NCBI GenBank assembly: GCA_035626395.1
Contig: DASPNR010000026.1
Span: forward strand, 1-64,000
Reading direction: 5' to 3'
Origin: Candidatus Limnocylindrales bacterium
Lineage (GTDB): Bacteria; Desulfobacterota; Binatia; UBA1149; CAITLU01
DNA: 64,000 nt
The position numbers and the translations under genes are program-made. The notes below the pieces were generated by a model, which was not told where the DNA came from, searched no databases, and worked only from the letters and a program-made list of their open reading frames with translations. This document shows, in pieces, positions 8,704 through 19,134 of the stretch. Numbering within the stretch: the stretch's first letter is position 1; every line of letters starts with the position of its first letter.

Positions 8704-9969
8704 TCATGCAGGCAGCTCGGCGAGCCGCCGTTCCAGAAAACGCTTCTCCGGCTCCTGTCGCGCAAGCTCCAAAGCCCGCTCGTAGCTGGCGCGCGCTTCG
8801 CGCGTGCGCCCGAGACGCCGGCACAGATCGGCGCGGGCGGCATGCGCGAAGTGATAATCGGCCAGTTCGCCGCGCCGAAGAATCTCGTCGATGAGCTCGA
8901 GCCCCGCCTCCGGGCCGTCGCGCATGGCGACGGCCACCGCGCGATTGAGCTCGATGACCGGCGACGGCTCCACGCGCGCGAGCACGTCGTAAAGCCCGAC
9001 GATCTGCGCCCAGTCGGTGGCCTCGGGGGTCGAGGCCTGCGCGTGCACCGCGGCAATGGCCGCCTGCAGCGTGTAGGGGCCGAAGCGTCGCGAGCCCATC
9101 GCCCGCTCCACCAGCGCCATCCCTTCGGCGATGAGCGCACGGTTCCATAGCGTTCGGTCCTGATCGTCGAGCAGGATCACCTCTCCGGCGGCCGAGGCTC
9201 GCGCCTCGCGCCGGGACTCGTGCAGCAGCATCAGCGCCAGCAGCCCCATCGCCTCCGGCTCCGGCAGTAGCTCGATGAGCAGCCGGCCCAGGCGAATGGC
9301 CTCGCCCGACAGATCGGCGCGCGTCAGCGAGGCTCCGGAAGATGCCGAATAGCCCTCGTTGAACACGAGGTAGATGACCTGCAGGACGGCGTCGAGGCGC
9401 TCGGCGAGCTCGGCGCGCGCGGGAACCTGGTAGGGGATGCGAGCGTCGCGAATCTTGGCCTTGGCCCGCACGATGCGCTGAGCCACCGTGGGCGCGGCGG
9501 TCAGAAACGCGCGCGCGATCTCTTCGGTGGTCAGCCCGCATACTTCGCGCAGCGTCAGGGCGACCTGCGCCGGCGGCGGAAGCGCCGGATGGCAGCACGT
9601 GAAGATCAGCCGCAGGCGGTCGTCGTCGAGCCCTTCGTCGTCGGCTGGAGCTTCGTCGGCGTCGGCGCCCAGGCGCTCGGCGATCTCGCCGAGACTGGCC
9701 TGGAAGCGCGCGCGTCGCCTCAACGTGTCGATGGCCTTGAAGCGGCCGGTCGAGACGAGCCATGCCCGCGGGTTGTCGGGCTCGCCGTCGCGCGGCCAGC
9801 GCTCGGCGGCCGCCATGAATGCCTCGTGCAGCGCCTCTTCGGCCAGATCGAAATCGCCGAGCAGACGGATGAGGGTGGCCAGCACGCGCCGCGACTCGCG
9901 GCGATAGATCTCCTCGACCCTGTCGCGCGCTCGTTGCGCCGTTTCCTCATTGCCCGGATTCGATGCCAT
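8704..9969 (-). CDS. ECF42-type RNA polymerase sigma factor with C-terminal TPR-like extension
   Basis: The product is about 421 aa, roughly twice a minimal ECF sigma. Region 2 is in ATLIRLLGDFDLAEEALHEAF and DNPRAWLVSTGRFKAIDTLR; region 4 is in LTLREVCGLTTEEIARAF and TVAQRIVRAKAKIR. The long C-terminal part (YLVFNEGYSAS onward, then helical repeats to the end) is the hallmark of the ECF42 group, which lacks a classical anti-sigma and is found beside DGPF/YCII proteins. Here a DGPF gene lies immediately upstream and overlaps by 23 bases. ATG 9969 is used; ATG 9981 is an alternative. The pair is probably cotranscribed and autoregulated from the promoter at 10380-10407. Confidence 0.9.
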   Translation of the reverse strand: MASNPGNEETAQRARDRVEEIYRRESRRVLATLIRLLGDFDLAEEALHEAFMAAAERWPRDGEPDNPRAWLVSTGRFKAIDTLRRRARFQASLGEIAERLGADADEAPADDEGLDDDRLRLIFTCCHPALPPPAQVALTLREVCGLTTEEIARAFLTAAPTVAQRIVRAKAKIRDARIPYQVPARAELAERLDAVLQVIYLVFNEGYSASSGASLTRADLSGEAIRLGRLLIELLPEPEAMGLLALMLLHESRREARASAAGEVILLDDQDRTLWNRALIAEGMALVERAMGSRRFGPYTLQAAIAAVHAQASTPEATDWAQIVGLYDVLARVEPSPVIELNRAVAVAMRDGPEAGLELIDEILRRGELADYHFAHAARADLCRRLGRTREARASYERALELARQEPEKRFLERRLAELPA

Positions 9970-10336
9970 CGCCCTCTGCATGCGGCCGCGCGAGGTCCCG
10001 TACCGGCCGCACCTCGACGGCGCCAAAGCGCGCGGGCGGAATGCGGGAGGCGAGCTGAATCGCTTCATTCAGATCGCGGGCCTCGACGAGAATGAAGCCT
10101 CCCAGCTGCTCCTTGGTCTCGGCGAAGGGGCCGTCGGTGGTGGCCACGCTGCTGCTGCGCACGCGCAGAGTGGCCGCCGCGTGCGATCGCTCCAGCGCCT
10201 GACCCATCACGAAGTGCCCGCCCCGCCGTAGCTCCTCGTCGTAGGCCAGCGCCTCGGCCACCAGCCTCTCGTACTCGGAGCGGGGCAGGGCGTCCAATGC
10301 GCGTTCGTCGCAGTAGATCATGCAGAGGTATTTCAT
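9947..10336 (-). CDS. DGPF/YCII-domain protein, partner of the ECF42 sigma factor
   Basis: The product is 129 aa with the typical start [14 protein letters not shown] and the signature [16 protein letters not shown], which gives the DGPF name. YCII-like proteins form alpha-beta dimers with a putative active-site His/Asp; the biochemical role of the DGPF branch is unknown. An AAGGAGA ribosome site lies upstream of ATG 10336. Its 3' end overlaps the sigma factor gene, so the two are translationally linked. A paralogue is at 12069 on the other strand. Confidence 0.9.
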   Translation of the reverse strand: MKYLCMIYCDERALDALPRSEYERLVAEALAYDEELRRGGHFVMGQALERSHAAATLRVRSSSVATTDGPFAETKEQLGGFILVEARDLNEAIQLASRIPPARFGAVEVRPVRDLARPHAEGDGIESGQ

Positions 10337-10379
10337 CGTGCCTCGTCTCCTTGCGGGCGCTCCCGCCTCGCGCACTGGT

Positions 10380-10407
10380 GGTCGCGGCAGAGGAGCCGGG
10401 ATCGACA
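10380..10407 (-). promoter_or_regulatory. Candidate ECF42 promoter for the DGPF-sigma operon
   Basis: Reading the minus strand, TGTCGA (10407-10402) is followed after 17 bases by CGACC (10384-10380). ECF42 targets are known to carry TGTCGA at -35 and CGA/TC at -10. The predicted start is about 35 bases before the DGPF start codon. A matching motif faces the other way at 10433. Confidence 0.65.
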
Positions 10408-10432
10408 GCGCCGGATTTTTTTCGCAAAGGAT

Positions 10433-10459
10433 TGTCGATCCACGGCCGCCGCGACGACC
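10433..10459 (+). promoter_or_regulatory. Candidate ECF42 promoter for the BNR-MoaD-DGPF operon
   Basis: TGTCGA (10433-10438) and CGACC (10455-10459) are separated by 16 bases. The element shares TGTCGATCC at -35 and CGACCA at -10 with the divergent promoter at 10380-10407. It implies a leader of about 170 bases before the start codon at 10638, containing the long hairpin at 10498-10567. Confidence 0.6.
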
Positions 10460-10497
10460 AGGGGCAGCAAGGCAAGCCCGGATCGATTTCCGGCGGG

Positions 10498-10567
10498 GCC
10501 GCGGGCGTGTCTGCGGCGGACCGCGCCGCGCTTCGCGCTTCGTGTCCGCCGTGGACACGCCCGCGGC
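10498..10567 (+). promoter_or_regulatory. Long inverted repeat (24-bp arms) in the leader of the BNR operon
   Basis: Arms 10498-10521 and 10544-10567 are complementary at 22 of 24 positions, with a two-base internal mismatch after GCCGCGGGCGTGTC. The 22-base loop contains a further small GCGC...GCGC dyad. No T-run follows, so it is not a simple terminator. It could be an RNA structure controlling translation or elongation, or a DNA operator. Confidence 0.7.
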
Positions 10568-10637
10568 CGCGCCTCTTCGGCCTCGGCCGCAAGCATCGAC
10601 ACTTGCTCGAGCGCACGATCAGGAGAAGGAGGACGGA

Positions 10638-11753
10638 ATGAGCGGAGTACGAGTACTGGTGGGGACGCGCAAGGGAGCCTTCGTGCTGACGTCCGACGGG
10701 AAACGGCAGAGCTGGGAGGTCAGCGGCCCGCATTTCGCCGGCTGGGAGATCTTTCATGTGAAGGGCTCGCCCGTCGACCCCAACCGCATCTATGCCTCGC
10801 AGACCAGCGGCTGGTTCGGGCAGGTCGTCCAGCGCTCCGACGACGGCGGCAGGACCTGGGAGCCGATGGGCAACGAGTTCAAGTACGATGGCGTTCCCGG
10901 GACGCACCAATGGTACGACGGCACGCCGCATCCCTGGGAGTTCGCGCGCGTCTGGCATCTGGAGCCTTCGCTGTCGGATCCGGACATCGTCTACGCGGGC
11001 GTGGAGGACGCGGCGCTGTTCCGCACCACCGACGGCGGCCGCACCTGGAGCGAGATGTCGGGGCTGCGCAAGCATGGCTCGGGCCCGCACTGGCAGCCGG
11101 GCGCCGGCGGCATGTGCCTGCACACCATCATTCTGGACCCGACCAACCGGCAGCGGATGTTCATCGCGATCTCGTCGGCCGGTGCATTCCGCACCGACGA
11201 CGGCGGCGAGAGCTGGCAGCCGATCAACCGCGGGCTGGTTTCGGAGGGGATCCCCGATCCCACGGCCGAGGTCGGTCACTGCGTCCACCACATCACGATG
11301 CACCCGTCGCGGCCGAACGTGCTGTTCATGCAGAAGCACTGGGACGTCATGCGCAGCGACGACGGCGGCGACTCGTGGCGCGAGGTCAGCGGAAACCTGC
11401 CTTCCGACTTCGGATTCCCCATCGACGTGCATGCGCACGAGCCCGACACCGTCTACGTGGTGCCCATCAAGAGCGACTCCGAGCACTTTCCGCCCGATGG
11501 CCGCCTGCGCGTCTACCGCAGCCGCAGCGGCGGCAACGAATGGGAAGCCCTGACCAAGGGACTGCCGCAGAAGGACTGCTACGTGAACGTGCTGCGCGAT
11601 GCGATGGCCGTGGATTCGCTCGACCGTTGCGGCATCTACTTCGGCACCACCGGCGGCCAGGTCTATGCGTCGGCCGACGAGGGCGATTCGTGGAACGCGA
11701 TCGTGCGCGACCTGCCGGCGGTCCTGTCGGTGGAGGTGCAGACGCTGCCATGA
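10638..11753 (+). CDS. BNR-repeat beta-propeller protein (sialidase/VPS10-like fold)
   Basis: The product is 371 aa with no signal peptide, so it is cytoplasmic. The ribosome site AGGAGAAGGAGG (10621-10632) decides ATG 10638. Asp-box/BNR elements recur: [52 protein letters not shown] and [13 protein letters not shown], giving at least five blades. Catalytic residues of true sialidases are not evident, so an enzyme role is doubtful and a binding propeller is as likely. The stop overlaps the start of the next gene (ATGA). Confidence 0.85.
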   Translation: MSGVRVLVGTRKGAFVLTSDGKRQSWEVSGPHFAGWEIFHVKGSPVDPNRIYASQTSGWFGQVVQRSDDGGRTWEPMGNEFKYDGVPGTHQWYDGTPHPWEFARVWHLEPSLSDPDIVYAGVEDAALFRTTDGGRTWSEMSGLRKHGSGPHWQPGAGGMCLHTIILDPTNRQRMFIAISSAGAFRTDDGGESWQPINRGLVSEGIPDPTAEVGHCVHHITMHPSRPNVLFMQKHWDVMRSDDGGDSWREVSGNLPSDFGFPIDVHAHEPDTVYVVPIKSDSEHFPPDGRLRVYRSRSGGNEWEALTKGLPQKDCYVNVLRDAMAVDSLDRCGIYFGTTGGQVYASADEGDSWNAIVRDLPAVLSVEVQTLP

Positions 11754-12046
11754 TCCGCGTCGTGCTGCCGCAGCATCTTCGCACGCTGGCCCGCGTCGGA
11801 CGTGAGGTTGGCGTCGAGGTGCGCGGCGACGTCACGCTGCGTGCCGTGCTCGATGCGCTGGAGGAGCAGTATCCGGTGCTGCGAGGAACCATCCGCGGCC
11901 ACGGCGGCGGGCAGCGGCGCGCGTTCGTGCGGTTCTTCGCGTGCGAGCAGGACCTGTCGCACGAGCCGCCCGATACGGTGTTGCCCGCGGCCGTTGCGAG
12001 CGGACGCGAGCCGCTGCTGATCGTCGGAGCAATGGCCGGCGGATGA
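11750..12046 (+). CDS. MoaD/ThiS-family ubiquitin-like protein with C-terminal Gly-Gly
   Basis: The product is 98 aa, starting [17 protein letters not shown] and ending VGAMAGG. The beta-grasp pattern and the terminal di-glycine match sulfur carriers (MoaD, ThiS) and ubiquitin-like modifiers, whose Gly-Gly end is adenylated by an E1-like enzyme. No MoeB/ThiF-type E1 and no molybdopterin or thiamin genes are nearby, so the acceptor and activator are unknown. It overlaps the BNR gene by four bases and is therefore translationally coupled to it. Confidence 0.8.
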   Translation: MIRVVLPQHLRTLARVGREVGVEVRGDVTLRAVLDALEEQYPVLRGTIRGHGGGQRRAFVRFFACEQDLSHEPPDTVLPAAVASGREPLLIVGAMAGG

Positions 12047-12068
12047 TCCAGGCCGGCGAGGACCTACG

Positions 12069-12434
12069 ATGAAATACATGCTTCTGATCTATGGCGACGA
12101 GAATGCGCTCACCCAGGACGAGCGCGAGCAGTGCTACGAGGAGTCGGCGGCGCTGGCGCGCAAGCTGCACTCGGCGGGACAGTTCATCGCAACGGCCCCC
12201 CTGCAGCCGACCGCACTGGCCACGAGCCTGCGCGTGCGCGACGGCAAGCGCGTGGTCACCGATGGCCCCTTCGCCGAGACGCGCGAGCAGCTGGGAGGGT
12301 TCTTCCTCATCGACGCCACCGACCTGGATGCGGCGCTGGCGGTGGCGGCCCAACTACCGATGGCAAAGAAGGGCACGATCGAGGTGCGACCGGTCATCGA
12401 GATCCCCGGGCTGCCGTCGGTCGCCGCCGCCTGA
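12069..12434 (+). CDS. DGPF/YCII-domain protein (second copy)
   Basis: The product is 121 aa, MKYMLLIYGDENAL at the start and [20 protein letters not shown] in the middle, the same architecture as the protein at 9947. It is the third gene of the plus-strand unit, 22 bases after the ubiquitin-like gene. Its position suggests that both halves of the locus belong to one ECF42 regulon. Biochemical function is not established for this family. Confidence 0.9.
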   Translation: MKYMLLIYGDENALTQDEREQCYEESAALARKLHSAGQFIATAPLQPTALATSLRVRDGKRVVTDGPFAETREQLGGFFLIDATDLDAALAVAAQLPMAKKGTIEVRPVIEIPGLPSVAAA

Positions 12435-12536
12435 TCCTCGCGTCCGCCCCCGAGGCGCCCGCAGATCTGCCTCTTCAGGACCGGAACGCGCGCCGGGGCG
12501 TGGCACTGAGCGCCGGCTCGTGATGCCATCGGTAAC

Positions 12537-14129
<1,593 letters not shown>

Positions 14130-14169
14130 GGGCGCTGGACCTCGACGCGGTTTCCCCTAGGATCGCCGC

Positions 14170-14742
14170 GTGCTTCTGGTGATCGATAACTACGACTCCT
14201 TCACCTACAACCTCGTCCAGTATCTGGGCGAGCTGGGCGCGGAGGTGGAGGTTCGTCGCAACGACGCAATCGACGTCGCCGGCATCGAGACGATGGCTCC
14301 CACCGGCATCGTCATCTCACCGGGACCGTGCACGCCCAACGAGGCACGCGTCTCTCTCGAACTCATCCCCGCGCTGGCCGGCAGGATCCCCATCCTCGGC
14401 GTCTGTCTCGGCCACCAGTGCATGGGGCAGGCCTTCGGCGGACGCGTGATCCGCGCGCCGCGGCTCATGCACGGCAAGACCAGCCCGATCCATCATGACG
14501 GCCGCAGCATCTTTCGCGGCCTTTCGCAGCCGTTCACGGCCACGCGTTACCACTCGCTGCTCGTGGAGCGCGAGTCGCTGCCCGATTGCCTCGAGATCAG
14601 CGCCTGGACCAGCGAAGGCGAGATCATGGGGCTGCGTCACAAGACGCTGCCCGTCGAAGGCGTGCAGTTCCACCCCGAATCGATCCTGACGGTGGAAGGC
14701 AAACAGCTGCTATCGAACTTCCTCGGCTCGCTGCCGGGCTGA
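14170..14742 (+). CDS. trpG: Anthranilate/aminodeoxychorismate synthase glutamine amidotransferase subunit
   Basis: The product is 190 aa, GTG start, [20 protein letters not shown]. It is a class I glutamine amidotransferase that feeds ammonia to TrpE or PabB. The nucleophile Cys is in [14 protein letters not shown] and the His/Glu pair in [11 protein letters not shown]. No trpE or pabB lies next to it, so it may serve both tryptophan and folate synthesis (trpG/pabA). It starts 40 bases after selO. Confidence 0.93.
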   Translation: MLLVIDNYDSFTYNLVQYLGELGAEVEVRRNDAIDVAGIETMAPTGIVISPGPCTPNEARVSLELIPALAGRIPILGVCLGHQCMGQAFGGRVIRAPRLMHGKTSPIHHDGRSIFRGLSQPFTATRYHSLLVERESLPDCLEISAWTSEGEIMGLRHKTLPVEGVQFHPESILTVEGKQLLSNFLGSLPG

Positions 14743-14762
14743 CGCTTTTCGCTGCAGCGCGC

Positions 14763-15293
14763 TCAGGTTCGCTTCATCGCGTGGTCGAGAACCGGGCGCC
14801 ACAGTGCGGCCTCCGGCGTCTCCGGCCTCGTGGCGAACGAGCGCAGGTGCTCGATGTAGGCCTCGGGCAGGCCGTGCTCGAGAGCGCCGTCGATGAGAAG
14901 CCCCATGTAGCGCGCCGACGGCAGAATCCCTTCCGTACGACGCTGCGACACGTAGGTGAAGGCGGCGACGTCGCCGGTGCCCTCGCTGTCGTGCAGGGGC
15001 CGCACGATGATCTCGATGCGTGTGTAGTTGCCGATGAGGACGCCTTCGGTCAGATCCAGATGCGCGAGGTCGTCTTCGGAGATCTCGTAAAGCACTCCGC
15101 AGACGCGGCTTTGCGTGTCGGGAAGGATGTTGGCCATGCCTTCTTCCGCGATCATCAGGCTGGGCTTGTCGAGCACCAGGCGCCAACCTTCCGTACACGC
15201 CGCGGTCGCGCAGGCCGGCTCGATGGTGCGGCGGCCGCGCAGCGTGTGGGACTGCATGTTGGAGCCGTAGGCGAAGTAGCGGACGAGCGCCAC
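14763..15293 (-). CDS. Gamma-glutamylcyclotransferase-like (AIG2/GGCT) protein
   Basis: The product is 176 aa, beginning MALVRYFAYGSNMQSHTLRG. The YGSNM loop binds the substrate gamma-glutamyl group in GGCT enzymes, which release 5-oxoproline. The acidic residue expected for catalysis may be in YEISEDDLAHLDLTEGV. It lies antisense between trpG and dprA. A second, ChaC-type enzyme is at 40846. Confidence 0.85.
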   Translation of the reverse strand: MALVRYFAYGSNMQSHTLRGRRTIEPACATAACTEGWRLVLDKPSLMIAEEGMANILPDTQSRVCGVLYEISEDDLAHLDLTEGVLIGNYTRIEIIVRPLHDSEGTGDVAAFTYVSQRRTEGILPSARYMGLLIDGALEHGLPEAYIEHLRSFATRPETPEAALWRPVLDHAMKRT

Positions 15294-15398
15294 GAGCCGT
15301 CTCTGCCGCAGCGGCGCGCGCGATGCCAGCGCGGCATCGCACCGCCCATGACATCGTCGTCATTGACCATGCCTGCCTCCGGGCTCTAACCGAATGCG

Positions 15399-16568
15399 GT
15401 GAGCGCAGGCGGAGACGAGACGCTGCGGGCGTGGGTGGCGCTGGGGCTGGCGGCATGGAGCGCAACGCAGCCGTGGCTGCAACTCGTCACCGGGCTCGGC
15501 GGGGATGCGCTAGCCGTCTTCGCCGCCGATGACGAGGAGTTGGCGGCGGCGGGCGCCCGGCGGCCCGTCAAGGAGGTGCTCGCGGCGGCATGGGAGGAGA
15601 GCGAGCGCGCGCTCGAGTCGGCGCGGCGTCTCGGCCTGGGCATCGCGTCGTTCGCCTCCGACGATTATCCGCCGCTGCTGCGTGAGATTCCCGATCCGCC
15701 GCTCGTGCTGTACTGGCGCGGCCGTCCGCCCGTGCAGTGCGGGGCGGCGGTCGCCATCGTCGGCTCGCGCCGCTGCAGCACCTATGGCCTGCGCGTCGCG
15801 ACCTCGCTGGCGCGCGAGGTGGCGGCGGCCGGGATCGTCGTGGTCAGCGGTCTGGCCCGCGGCATCGATGCGGCCGCTCACCGGGGCGCGATGACGAGCG
15901 GCGTGACGGCGGCGGTGCTCGCCGGCGGCCTGGACCGCATCTACCCGGCGGCACATTCTTCGCTCGCAGGCAGCATCGCCGACCATGGCGGCTGGGTCCT
16001 CTCGGAGCAGCCGCCGGGGCGCGCGCCGGTGCCGCGAATGTTCCCGTATCGCAACCGCATCATCACCGGGCTGGCGCGCGCCACGGTCGTCGTCGAAGCC
16101 GGCGAGCGCAGCGGCTCACTTGCCAGCGCGCGTCACGCGCTGGCGCAGGGGCGCGACCTGTACGCGGTCCCCGGCCCGATCGATTCGCCCTGCTCGCGCG
16201 GCACCAACGCTCTGGCGCAGGAGGGGTCCTACCTCCTGACTGAGGCAGCCGACCTCGCGGCGACTCGCGAACTTTCCAACCTGGCCCGCCCGCAGCCGCG
16301 AAAGCCGGCGCCGAATGTTAAGGATTTCGCCAGCTTGTCTGATGCGAAGGCCCGTATGCTGCTGGCGATGCTGCAGCGCGGCGGCATGGACCTCGATGGC
16401 CTCGTCGAGGGCACGTCACTTGACGGCGGACGAGTTCTGGCGTTGTTAACTGCGCTCGAAATGGACGGGCTGGTCGAGCGGGGATGGGCGGGCACCTATT
16501 CGTGCAGCCCTCTGGCGGCCGGCCTCAGCCTCCCCGGCGCGGCATTCGGCGCCTCACGTCATCCTTAA
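15399..16568 (+). CDS. dprA: DNA processing protein DprA
   Basis: The product is 389 aa, GTG start. DprA loads RecA on incoming single-stranded DNA during transformation. The Rossmann core is clear: AVAIVGSRRCSTYGLRVA, VVVSGLARGIDAAAHRGA, FPYRNRIITGLARATVVVEA and GTNALAQEG. A C-terminal winged-helix segment follows (LLAMLQRGGMDLDGLVEGTS). It lies 27 bases before topA, the common dprA-topA-trmFO order. Confidence 0.95.
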   Translation: MSAGGDETLRAWVALGLAAWSATQPWLQLVTGLGGDALAVFAADDEELAAAGARRPVKEVLAAAWEESERALESARRLGLGIASFASDDYPPLLREIPDPPLVLYWRGRPPVQCGAAVAIVGSRRCSTYGLRVATSLAREVAAAGIVVVSGLARGIDAAAHRGAMTSGVTAAVLAGGLDRIYPAAHSSLAGSIADHGGWVLSEQPPGRAPVPRMFPYRNRIITGLARATVVVEAGERSGSLASARHALAQGRDLYAVPGPIDSPCSRGTNALAQEGSYLLTEAADLAATRELSNLARPQPRKPAPNVKDFASLSDAKARMLLAMLQRGGMDLDGLVEGTSLDGGRVLALLTALEMDGLVERGWAGTYSCSPLAAGLSLPGAAFGASRHP

Positions 16569-16595
16569 GAGAAGAAGCGGAGCAGCGTAGTACCC

Positions 16596-18965
16596 ATGGC
16601 AGCCAAAAACCTCGTCGTCGTCGAATCGCCCGCCAAGGCCAAGACCCTGGCGCGCTACCTCGGCCGCGACTACGAGGTGAAAGCCTCGGTCGGCCACCTG
16701 GTCGACCTTCCCAAGAACAAGCTCGGCGTGAACGTCGACGGCGACTTCGAGCCCGACTACGAGGTCATCCGCGGCAAGGGCAAGGTCATCAAGGAACTGA
16801 AGAGCGCCGCCAGCGGCAAGGACCGCATCTATCTGGCGCCCGACCCCGACCGCGAAGGCGAGGCCATCGCCTATCACATCGCCCAGCACGTGGTGCCGAA
16901 GAGCTTCCGCGGCAAGGTGCACCGCGTCCTGTTCAACGAGATCACCAAGTCGGCGGTCCAGTCCGCCATCAAGAACCCCGTGGAGATCGACGAGCACAAG
17001 TTCGAGGCCCAGCAGGCGCGGCGCGTCATCGACCGTCTGGTGGGCTACCAGATCTCTCCGTTGCTCTGGGACAAGGTCCGGCGCGGGCTGTCGGCCGGGC
17101 GCGTGCAGTCGGTGGCCGTTCGCCTGATCGTCGAGCGCGAGCGCGAGATCCAGGGCTTCCAGGCGATCGAATACTGGCAGATCACCGCCAAAGTGGCGCC
17201 CGGCAAAACCGGCAACGGGCAATTCGAGGCGCGCCTGGTCGAGGTCGACGGGCGCAAGATCGATCTGAAGAGCGTGCGTGCGGCCGACGGCAGCGGCGAC
17301 GGCGCCGCCTCCAAGGCCTTCTACATTGCCGACGAGAAGCAGGCTCGCGAGCTCGAGGCGCGGTTCCGCGCCGCCACCGAGTGGAAGGTCCTCGACGTCA
17401 AGAAGAGCGAGCGCCAGCGCCGCGCCGCGCCGCCGTTCATCACGTCCACGCTGCAGCAGGAGGCGTCGCGCAAGCACGGCTTCCAGCCGCGGCGCACGAT
17501 GAGCGCCGCGCAGCGCCTGTACGAAGGCATCGAGCTCGGGGATGCCGGCATAACCGGCCTGATCACGTACATGCGCACCGATTCCACGCGCGTCTCGGCC
17601 GAGGCGCAGGCCGCGGCGCTGTCGTACATCCGCTCCACTTTCGGCGACGCCTACGCGCCCGAGACGCCCAACACGTTCCGGCAGAAGAAGGGCGCGCAGG
17701 ATGCGCACGAAGCGATCCGGCCCACGTCGCTCGAGTTCCCGCCCGATCGCGTGCGCCAGTATCTGCCGCCCGACGAGTTGCGCGTCTACACGCTGATCTG
17801 GAACCGCTTCCTGGCGAGCCAGATGTCGGCAGCGCGCTACGACCAGACCAGCGTGGACATCGAAGCGGCCGGCGGTCGCTTCCGCGCCAGCGGCCAGGTG
17901 ATCAAGTTCGATGGCTTCCTGCGTGTCTATGAGGAAGGGCGCGATACGCCCGAGGAGAGCGAGGAGGCCGAGGGCCTTCTGCCGGAGCTGCGCCAGGGGC
18001 AGCTCCTGGACCTGCGCGAGCTGCTGACCACGCAGCACTACACGCAGCCGCCGCCGCGCTTCACGCAGGCCTCGCTGATCCGCGAGCTCGAGGAGCAGGG
18101 CATCGGACGCCCGTCGACCTACGCCACGATCATGTCGACGATCCTCGGGCGCGAGTACGTCAAGCAGGACGACAACAAGCGGCTGCTGCCGACCGAGCTC
18201 GGCATCCTGGTGACCGATCTGTTGGTGGAGGCGTTTCCCGACATTCTCAACGTCGAGTTCACCGCCGGGCTGGAGGATGAGCTGGACGAGGTCGAGGCCG
18301 GCAAGAAAGGCTGGCTCGACACCACCAAGCACTTCTACACGCCGTTTCGCGCCGACCTCGAGCGCGCGCGCGTCGAGATGCGTGACGTCAAACGCGAGGT
18401 CACCGAGACCGAGCTGCCCTGCCCGAACTGCGGCAAGCGCCTGGTGGTCAAGTGGGGACGCAACGGCGAGTTCGTCGCGTGTCCGGCCTATCCGGAGTGC
18501 AAGTTCACGGCGAACTTCACGCGCAAGGAAGACGGTTCCATCGAGCTCGAGGAGCCCGAGACGACCGAGGAGGTGTGCGAGAAGTGCGGCGCGCCGATGC
18601 GCTACAAGTTCTCCAAGTTCGGCCGCTTTCTCGGCTGCTCGGCGTATCCGGAATGCAAGAACGTCAAGTCCGCCAATCAGCCGATACCGATCGGCGTGGC
18701 CTGTCCGGCCGTGCTCGGCGGATGCGGCGAAGGCGAGATGGTGCAGAAAACGTCGCGCCGCGGGAAGATCTTCTTCAGCTGCAACCGCTATCCCAAGTGC
18801 AAGTTCGCGCTGTGGGACAAGCCGGTGCCGGTGCCCTGTCCGGAGTGTGAGGCGCCGGTGGTGGTGGAGAAGACGACGAAGCGCGCGGGGACTGTGAGGC
18901 GATGTGCTCGAGAGGGTTGTGGGTACATGGAGTCCCTCGACGAGGGCATGTCGCTTCAAGAGTAG
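16596..18965 (+). CDS. topA: DNA topoisomerase I
   Basis: The product is 789 aa. The type IA enzyme relaxes negative supercoils. The Toprim domain starts at NLVVVESPAKAKTLARYLGR, with the acidic triad in PDPDREGEAIAYH. The catalytic Tyr is near residue 325 in GLITYMRTDSTRVS. Four Cys4 zinc-ribbon modules end the protein (CPNCGKRLVV, CEKCGAPMRY, CPAVLGGCGEGE, CPECEAPVVV), with the typical C-x-x-YPEC second halves in three. It is downstream of dprA and upstream of trmFO. Confidence 0.97.
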   Translation: MAAKNLVVVESPAKAKTLARYLGRDYEVKASVGHLVDLPKNKLGVNVDGDFEPDYEVIRGKGKVIKELKSAASGKDRIYLAPDPDREGEAIAYHIAQHVVPKSFRGKVHRVLFNEITKSAVQSAIKNPVEIDEHKFEAQQARRVIDRLVGYQISPLLWDKVRRGLSAGRVQSVAVRLIVEREREIQGFQAIEYWQITAKVAPGKTGNGQFEARLVEVDGRKIDLKSVRAADGSGDGAASKAFYIADEKQARELEARFRAATEWKVLDVKKSERQRRAAPPFITSTLQQEASRKHGFQPRRTMSAAQRLYEGIELGDAGITGLITYMRTDSTRVSAEAQAAALSYIRSTFGDAYAPETPNTFRQKKGAQDAHEAIRPTSLEFPPDRVRQYLPPDELRVYTLIWNRFLASQMSAARYDQTSVDIEAAGGRFRASGQVIKFDGFLRVYEEGRDTPEESEEAEGLLPELRQGQLLDLRELLTTQHYTQPPPRFTQASLIRELEEQGIGRPSTYATIMSTILGREYVKQDDNKRLLPTELGILVTDLLVEAFPDILNVEFTAGLEDELDEVEAGKKGWLDTTKHFYTPFRADLERARVEMRDVKREVTETELPCPNCGKRLVVKWGRNGEFVACPAYPECKFTANFTRKEDGSIELEEPETTEEVCEKCGAPMRYKFSKFGRFLGCSAYPECKNVKSANQPIPIGVACPAVLGGCGEGEMVQKTSRRGKIFFSCNRYPKCKFALWDKPVPVPCPECEAPVVVEKTTKRAGTVRRCAREGCGYMESLDEGMSLQE

Positions 18966-18997
18966 ATGCGGGCGGTGGTGCTTCGAGAGTAGGCGGG

Positions 18998-19078
18998 GCG
19001 CGCGGAGCGGGCCATCCGCGTCGTCGCCCGTCCCGTGCTCGCTCCGGAGGGCCTCCAGCGCGCCTGCGCTCCGCGCGC
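18998..19078 (+). repeat. GC-rich inverted repeat between topA and trmFO
   Basis: GCGCGCGGAGCG at 18998-19009 is matched by CGCTCCGCGCGC at 19067-19078, with a smaller CTCCGGAG palindrome between. No T-run follows. It lies in the 169-base gap and could be a leader structure for trmFO or only GC-rich chance pairing. Confidence 0.4.
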
Positions 19079-19134
19079 GCCGGGCGCCTTGCGGCTGACC
19101 CGGTGCGCCCGCCCGCTCAGAGACCGACGGCGGA

